This document shows, piece after piece, positions 58,114 to 64,000 of a DNA stretch of 64,000 nt. Every line of letters starts with the position of its first letter. Position 1 is the first letter of the stretch. This DNA is from Gnetum montanum (taxonomy: Eukaryota > Streptophyta > Gnetopsida > Gnetales > Gnetaceae): NCBI GenBank assembly GCA_015680685.1, contig MNCI01004113.1:1302054-1366053 (forward strand). Reading direction: 5' to 3'. A program made the translations under genes and the position numbers. The notes under the pieces are model-generated. The model saw nothing but the letters and a program-made list of their open reading frames with translations. It had not been told where the DNA came from and did not search any database.

Positions 58114-60018
58114 CTTTACAACTAAGTTGGTCACTCCATGAGAAAAAGGATATAAGACTAACTCAAATCAGAATTATGGTAAGGAAGATATGGCTCTCTG
58201 AAATTTGGAGGTCAAAAAAAAATATGAACTCCCTACGTGTGAAATGAGAGAAAGAAAAAATATTCTAACACTTTGTGCCTATATATAGATTTTTATTAGG
58301 GATACATTGTAGATATGATAGCATGAATGCAATATCATAAGGGCTCATACATCATATTTGTTATATCACCGTGAAAATTTTCAATATTTTGTGCAATTTT
58401 TGATGGAAAATTTGGATTAAATGGATAGTCTGGAAGGTATAGAAAATGTCTAAATAGTTCTTAATCATAAGTGATGTGTAGAATGTAAGAATGTATCATT
58501 GAAGTCATGTGAAATAAGGAGTTTGGGTAATGTAAGTAGATTAAGCTTTTTAGGAGATAGTTGGTCAAAATTATCAAGCATATGAATAAAGATGAATATG
58601 TAGGGAAATAACAAGAATTGTATAAGTGTTCTAGAGGAATAATATAATTTGGAATTGGTCATTAGGTATGAAGCACAAGAGTTATACAAGTGGATCCTTC
58701 CCAAAGTAGGCTTTAACCCTTGGTGCCCTTGTATAACAACATCTACAAGTATGTGTAGGCACTCAAGGAGTTAAATGTAAAACATACCTATCTTCTACAA
58801 CACATATCTTAGTATTGTATAAATAAGAATATGATACTATATTATACAAAACCATCAACTTATGATTGTATATAATAGTGAGGTGAAATGGTAGTAGCAG
58901 GGATCACAGAAAATGGGACTTAAGATGTCTCATCATAGGCATAATGAATTCTATGTGTAATACATGGTTAGAATGATCATTAGCTTTTCTGTCCAAGATT
59001 CAAACTAAGTCCATACCACTTACTAGTGACATCACATTGTATCATCCCAAAACCAACAACTACAAGACTATCACAACTGCAAGCAATATTAATACTTGGC
59101 AATGAAGTTCATGGAAGTAATTTATTAACAACACAATTTATTTTAAAGGAGACTTGACCATTAGATAGAGGAGTTCCTTCCTACATGGGTAATATGTCTT
59201 TCTAGTCCCATGACTAATACAAGTTTAAGAAACCTTGAAATTTCTGAGAAGTCACCTACCTTCAAGCATGGATAACGTGTCTTTCCACTGGAACACTCAA
59301 AAATTTTTGTTATGTATGTTTATCATATTATTACTATGTCAACCTTACTAGAGGATTACCTTCAGGCATGGGTAACATGTGTTTATAGTGACATAGTAAG
59401 GCAACACTTATTTTTAGAACATACTTTCATTTTTCATTAGAACTCAAGTAAATAATACAACTTAATAATAAGATAAGACTTATAGTATTATCCTTAGAGA
59501 ATTCACAAATCCCCTTGATGTCACACCTTTTCCATTCCAACTTGGTTCTTCACTTTTCTATCTAGGCATAATGATCACAAGTTTATTTTAGTTTTATTAT
59601 GAAGAGAATGTCATTATGTCCATGGTAAGAACCTCTTATTATTAGAAGCGTAGATGGATGATATGGTCTCACTACATATACAATCGATTATTTAATTATT
59701 TGATAATATCAGGTAAAATTCTCATTATTTTGACTACATCTCATTTATTCCTTTATAATTTATTAGGAAAATCAACAAAAATATGTACATGAGAAATAGT
59801 AAAAATCATGGAAAATATAAAAATGCTAAGAATAAAATATGTATAAAGAATTTGAAAGATATTAAAGAATGAGAAATGATAAGAAATATGAGAAGTTTGA
59901 AAGATTAGGGAAAAAGATTAAAGAATATAAGAATTAATAAGAAATGTGAAAAATATAACAAGAATGTAAAAAATAAGGTTTGGTACCTAAGTGTCATAAT
60001 TGATAGCCCCATGACTAT
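58114..60018 (-). other. E4 linker (distal part)
   Basis: Continuation of E4 after the E3 insertion. An internal TATA-like CTATATATAGG (minus) lies at about 58279-58288, with decayed ATATTGCAT and ATCATATC palindromes at 58313-58362, the same layout as in E3. The block CATGGGTAACATGTG near 59358 matches the other linkers. The last bases before E6 (GATAGCCCCATGACTAT) align with the end of pol/gag in E1 and E3, so E6 inserted close to that boundary. Confidence 0.6.
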
Positions 60019-60938
60019 TGATGAGACACAGATTGCAGAAGCCGCGATATCGCGGTCGACGCAATATCGCATCCCCTGCAATATCGTGTACGCAATATCG
60101 CATCCCCTGCAATATCGTGTACGCAATATCGCATCTTTCCTTGCGATATCGCGTATGCGATATCGCGTACGCGATATCGCGATCTGGCGTCATATCTATA
60201 AATAAGAGGTGGCACTCCCCTCATTTCTCATCCTAGCTAGAAGTAGCGAAGCTCTGGCAGGTTGAACACTCCAGAGTTAGATTCATTTCCCATGTGCCCG
60301 CAGTAGGATTCCTAGAGTGAACGGCTCTTTATTCGAGCAACTTTGTAACCTGAACACAAGTTGTATACGGCAATATAGACAAACTTGATTGGATAAACCT
60401 TGCAGTACATGGTTTTATTTGTTGTTATTTATTACTTGTTGTTAGTGCGTACGAGTACGACTTGACTACGAGCATCTACGGATGTGTACGGCTAGTCAAG
60501 GAATCAGCTGCTTATCACACTTAGGCTAACTAGGTGCCTCAGTACAACCACTTCGAGCACGTGCGTTACGTGTGGTGATCCCAGTAACGATTAGCGTTTG
60601 GTAGCCACAGTTGCACAGTTCAAGGTGTGTACAGTAAGTGGGAATGGATGCTGACGCTAGTTAATTTAAACTTAGGTCCTTAGTTAGAGTTAGTTAGTTT
60701 CTCAACCCTTCACCCTCATAGCTTAGGAGATAAACCGAAAAATACCAAAAAAATCATATACCTCAGACTTGCTTAACCATACACCGTGACACATACAAGC
60801 AAGCCTGGGAAGACAACGAACGATTAACCCCAAGCGTTCCTTGTGGCGTTTAGGCATTTAGTCTGCGGAGTTCGACCGGATTGCGTGTGTTATGCTCGTT
60901 TTGTATGGTTGTGTGTAGGGGTACCTCGCCACTCATCA
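60019..60938 (+). repeat. E6 5' LTR
   Basis: TGATGAGACA to CCACTCATCA, 920 bp, the longest LTR here. The extra length is mostly the GATATC palindrome array. The TATA box is at 60197-60206. The family TTGGTA/TGGTGATCCC pair lies near 60570-60605. Confidence 0.88.
60050..60206 (+). promoter_or_regulatory. E6 LTR promoter: GATATC palindrome array and TATA box
   Basis: About nine copies of GCGATATCGCG or GCAATATCGYG, spaced by short ACGCAATATCGCATC-type units, run from 60052 to 60182. They are followed at 60197 by TATAAATAAGAGGTGG. Near 60143-60182 the palindromes overlap (GCGATATCGCGTATGCGAT). Each unit is self-complementary and CpG-rich. It is probably an enhancer or a binding array for a dimeric factor; this is inference from position. 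Confidence 0.68.
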
Positions 60939-60939
60939 T

Positions 60940-60956
60940 TGGTGCCGTTGCCAGGG
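60940..60956 (+). other. E6 primer binding site for tRNA-Asp
   Basis: TGGTGCCGTTGCCAGGG, one base after the LTR, matches 15 of 17 bases of the recalled tRNA-Asp complement, as good as E1. Confidence 0.88.
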
Positions 60957-61080
60957 ACTAAGTGTTTTTTCACCAATTAGAATATAAGGGAAATTTTTCA
61001 CATCGTTGTGAGCTTTAACAAACCTTAGGGTTAATCAGTTAATCAAGAACAGAAATAACGGTAAACAGCACACCATAAAG

Positions 61081-63636
61081 ATGGCTTCTTCTCATGAAAT
61101 CAACTCACCTAAGGACAACACAGAAGACAGTCGGCATCATACGCATAACCCAAATCAGCCATGTCCTAAACAATCTAAGGTCACATATACTCATCCTGAT
61201 GAGTATGTCCCTAACTTTACTTTTATTCTCCATCAAGATGAGCAATTGCGATGGAGAGATTTGCAAGGTAACATTGTGTTACCCCTGGATCGATCTATCC
61301 CTAACATGCTTTTTCGTGCCTTAGCACAGATTGGCATGCAAGAGCTATTTGCTGAATACATTATGGAAGATTATGACACAAGGGATTATCATCCCACAAA
61401 TGCCCAATGTATTTAGGACAAAAGGTAGGAGAGCCAACATTCACTGTTGAAGGGCAAGGTTCCCCATGTCCTTAGTGAAATAGGAGACGAAGAACCCCTC
61501 ACAATGGATTTCCTAGAAAATGATGTTCCTCCTCCTCACAATGGTGAAGAGGTTAAGCATCGGGGCCTTCGATCAACTGTACATGCTACAGGCTCTGATC
61601 CCCATGAGCACCAACTGTTCACGGCAAGAACAACCATTCACACTAAGGATGGACACTTAGATCGTTACAACGATCAGGGCCAAAGCAGCCGAAGAGAAGG
61701 TAAGAAACATCGCGATGGTGATGGATCCCCTTCCTCTTCTCCTTCATCTCACCATTCACACTCTCCTTCCACATCTAGGCGCAACCATCGTGAGCATAAC
61801 GGAGAGGGTAAAAGTAAAAAGGAAGATGAAATACCTCGACAAGAAGGTCGAGAGGAGTTAGGACAAGGACAAGGACGTAGGGAGAGTAGGGAACCACCAC
61901 GAAGACATCACAAACGTCATGAAAGAGATGATCATGAAGAACCCCTACTCATAACCCGAAGCATGCTTGACATCATAGAGGTAGTTAAGATCCCCACAAG
62001 GCACTTAAAGGATAGCAGGATCAAGCGTTTGGACATAAATAATATTCCACGTTTTGAAGGGGGATACAACGCTGATCCTCAACATCATTTACAGGCATTC
62101 CACGATGCCTGTGCCTTGCAAAACATAGATAATGAGTGGCAGAAGCTCAAGTTGTTCCCAAGGACACTCATCAAAGAAGTAGAGAGCTGGTACCGGTCCT
62201 TAGAACCGGAAACCATCAGGAGATGGAGTACGATGCTTGAATTGTTCAACAACAAATATCAAATGTACTCCAGAGTGTCCAACTTGCGTAAGTAGATCCA
62301 AGGCTAGAAACAAGGTGCTTATGAACCCTTGGATGCTGCCATGGCCCATTACTATACACTGCTACATCGTTGCCCGGGTCATGGGTATGCTAAGCGGGAT
62401 CAACTTCGCCACATCATGGATGGGCTAAGAAATGAAACAAGAACAACTCTTGGGACTTACGCCCAAGGGAGACTTTCCCAACTGAGAGCCCATGAAGTTG
62501 AAAGTTTCTTGGGACAAGTAGCACAAGAAGAGGGTGAGCTATAGAAGAGAGAAAGTGTGGAAGAATACAACCGCGATCCCTCCCTTCACAAGAAGGGAGT
62601 GAAATTCTATGATGAGGAGGATGAGTCACCACTCGAAGAGTTGGTGAACCGGAAAATTGTGCCGATCCAAAAGTTAACAACCGAGGTATTGGCTAAGGTA
62701 GACCAAATGTGGGATTCCTTAGACTCACAAATAGAAACAGTCTTGAAAATCGTAGAAGAGTCTAAGGTAGATCAAGGTAGTGACAAAGGTAAAACTAAGC
62801 AGAGAAACTTAAGCCCTGCACATAACAAGGGTAAGGGAAAAATTCCTATCTCCGATGAGGCTATAAACTCTGATTCAGACAATGATAGTGGATGTGAGGT
62901 CTGCTACTATAACCATCCTAAGGGATGTTGCCCAATTATCTCACATCTGCAGGGGTCTGGGGTGTATGCATTCAATCTAAGACTTAATCAACGGCAAACA
63001 CCCCGAAGGTTACCTTACCCACAAGGTAACCCAAGGCAGTTCCACCAACCCTTGACGTACTATCCAAGTGGAACCCCTCCATAGCCCATTGGACAACACC
63101 AGCAGTGGCAATACCCACAGTCATGGGGGATGCCACCGCCAACACATCAATACCCTTACTAGCAGCCTGATCCTTATGATTATTATGTGTAGCAGCCAAT
63201 TTCTCTAGGTGACTCTATGGGTCACACTACCCCCCAACGTCACTACCAAGCGCGGGAGTACTTCAGAAGGACTCTTTCTCCTCCAAGAGACATCTCACAT
63301 TCCGTCCATCCTCTAACTCCACCTGCACCTCTTCCACCTATAGTTCCCATACAACCTATTCCAATAATGCAGGGGGAATTGCCTACCCAACCGCAGCAAC
63401 GTAACGCCGTGAGAGCTGTAAATATTCAGCATGTAAATATCCAACCGGGTGTTAGTTCTAGCAACAACTGTACAAAGAAGAGACCTTTTTTCAGAACTAG
63501 GAGCCCAGACAAACTCTCGCAACAACAAGCGGACGAGTACATGTATAGGTCTCTAACCACTAATGCTTCGAAGAACCCTTCAGTCCAAAAGAGTGTAACG
63601 CATACGGTTATGTTAACACATACCGTAACTGACTAG
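61081..63636 (+). pseudogene. gag of E6, one frame with amber stops only
   Basis: Start ATG at 61081 (MASSHEINS). The N-terminal domain has YTHPDEYVPNFTFILHQDEQ, LRWRDLQGNIVLPLDRS and DYDTRDYHP. A disordered RS/H-rich segment follows (about 61690-61930). The capsid-like core (61950-62540) has RFEGGYNADPQHHLQAFHDA, WQKLKLFPRTL, SWYRSLEPETI and TLGTYAQGRLSQLRAHEVE. The zinc-knuckle-like CEVCYYNHPKGCC is at 62893-62931, then a Pro/Gln-rich tail (63000-63520). Stops: 61414, 61426, 62293, 62305, 62542, 63082, 63160, 63190, 63634, every one TAG, with no frameshift. Where E5 or E2 can be aligned the stop usually replaces Gln or Trp. The gene continues without a break into protease. Confidence 0.88.
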
Positions 63637-64000
63637 ATCAAGGTAGGCCACCTTCCCAGGAAACTAACTGACCCTGGGAGTCCCTTTATTTATTTGCAGA
63701 TCGCTGAAAATGCACCACATCGGGCTTTTCTTGACTCAATTTCTGGAGTCAACTTAATTTTGCAAAAGATGTATCATGCCTGGAACCTGCCACAACTTAA
63801 GAAGAGCAATATCCAACTAGAGCTGGTGGACCAGTCCATCACCATTCCCTTAGGATTGGTGGAGGATGTTATTACCACCGTGTGTGGTTGGTCCTACCCA
63901 GCGGATTTTCTAGTGATCGATGTTAACAACAACGAAGGGGACTTCCCAATTATAATGGGAAGGGCATGGCTAAGCACAGTAGACGCATGCCTTAGGATCC
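63637..64000 (+). pseudogene. Aspartic protease of E6 (partial, window end)
   Basis: Same frame as gag, no stop after 63636. The active-site block reads AFLDSISGVNLILQKMY, with the aspartate at 63733; the DSG of E5 has become DSI, so activity is doubtful. PLGLVEDVITTVCGW and FPIIMGRAWLSTVDACL match E5. The window ends inside the domain. Confidence 0.82.

Larger units (their letters stand above)
45161..60018 (-). mobile_element. E4: Athila-like element split by E3 and E6
   Basis: The left LTR, ORF3 and the start of the linker lie at 45161-49417. The linker resumes at 58109 after E3 and ends at 60018, where E6 begins. Joining across E3 restores alignment with the E1 and E3 linkers (CTCC...ACAACTAAG next to GTCACTCC), and the E3 target duplication CTCTC lies at the break. 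The 5' half of E4 must lie beyond the window, on the far side of E6, so I cannot say whether it has pol. It is the most diverged family member by eye. Confidence 0.82.
60019..64000 (+). mobile_element. E6: Athila-like element, 5' part
   Basis: Plus-strand element inserted in E4 and cut by the window end. It has a 920-bp 5' LTR, a tRNA-Asp PBS, gag, and the protease start. By eye it is the best-preserved copy: one reading frame runs from 61081 to the window end with nine stops and no frameshift. The left target site would be ACTAT (60014-60018); its partner is outside the window. Confidence 0.9.

Noticed and set aside
60050-60190. Regular short palindromic repeats as a CRISPR array
   Set aside because: Spacers are not unique and are only a few bases long, the genome is a plant, and the array is part of an LTR present in several copies.
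59905-60236. Overlapping open frames on both strands rich in RYR/DIA peptides
   Set aside because: They are translations of the GATATC palindrome array in the E6 LTR; all frames stay open because the repeat is self-complementary.

Overview
The window looks like intergenic DNA from a large, transposon-packed plant genome. It is AT-rich, has almost no host genes, and holds nested LTR retrotransposons whose primer sites match plant tRNA-Asp. A gymnosperm is my best guess, from the transposon load and the old LINE, but nothing in the sequence settles the species.

Most of the sequence belongs to one Ty3/gypsy family of the Athila/Tat type. The evidence is a tRNA-Asp primer binding site, an RT without a chromodomain-bearing integrase, and LTRs of about 0.8-0.9 kb that mostly begin TGATGA and end CTCATCA. 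I see six copies and one solo LTR. I call them E1 (5998-12671, minus), E2 (12745-24918, minus), E3 (49418-58108, minus), E4 (from 45161, minus, split by E3 and E6), E5 (34543-44251, plus) and E6 (60019 to the window end, plus). E1, E2, E3, E5 and the solo LTR (2552-3346) each have a perfect 5-bp target duplication: CTAAA, ATATG, CTCTC, TCAAT and GTAAC.

The full plan in transcription order is LTR, PBS, gag, protease-RT-RNase H-integrase, a long non-coding linker, a third reading frame (ORF3), PPT, LTR. E2 shows this whole plan, with pol partly deleted. E1 and E3 lost pol by what looks like one shared deletion and keep a divergent gag plus ORF3. E5 has gag-pol but no ORF3. E6 shows its 5' LTR and gag up to the protease. 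E4 shows ORF3, the linker and one LTR. No copy has intact genes.

The most unusual part is ORF3: about 930-940 codons in E2 and E3, not polymerase-like, with a globular N-terminal half and a long coiled coil. Its start codon sits directly on a splice acceptor (AG|ATG). Upstream lies an internal TATA box whose neighbouring motif resembles the U3 motif of that same element's LTR: GATATC palindromes in E3, and TCGAC/CATCGAT-type blocks in E2. This suggests an internal LTR-like promoter for a spliced ORF3 transcript.

Outside the family there is a decayed minus-strand LINE (1450-4150) into which the solo LTR landed, two minisatellites (5071-5275 and 5455-5930), three copies of a probable tRNA-derived SINE (25257-26788), a PPR pseudogene fragment (29240-29536) between short direct repeats, a decayed gag of another LTR element (31480-32400), and long AT-rich stretches in which I recognise nothing.
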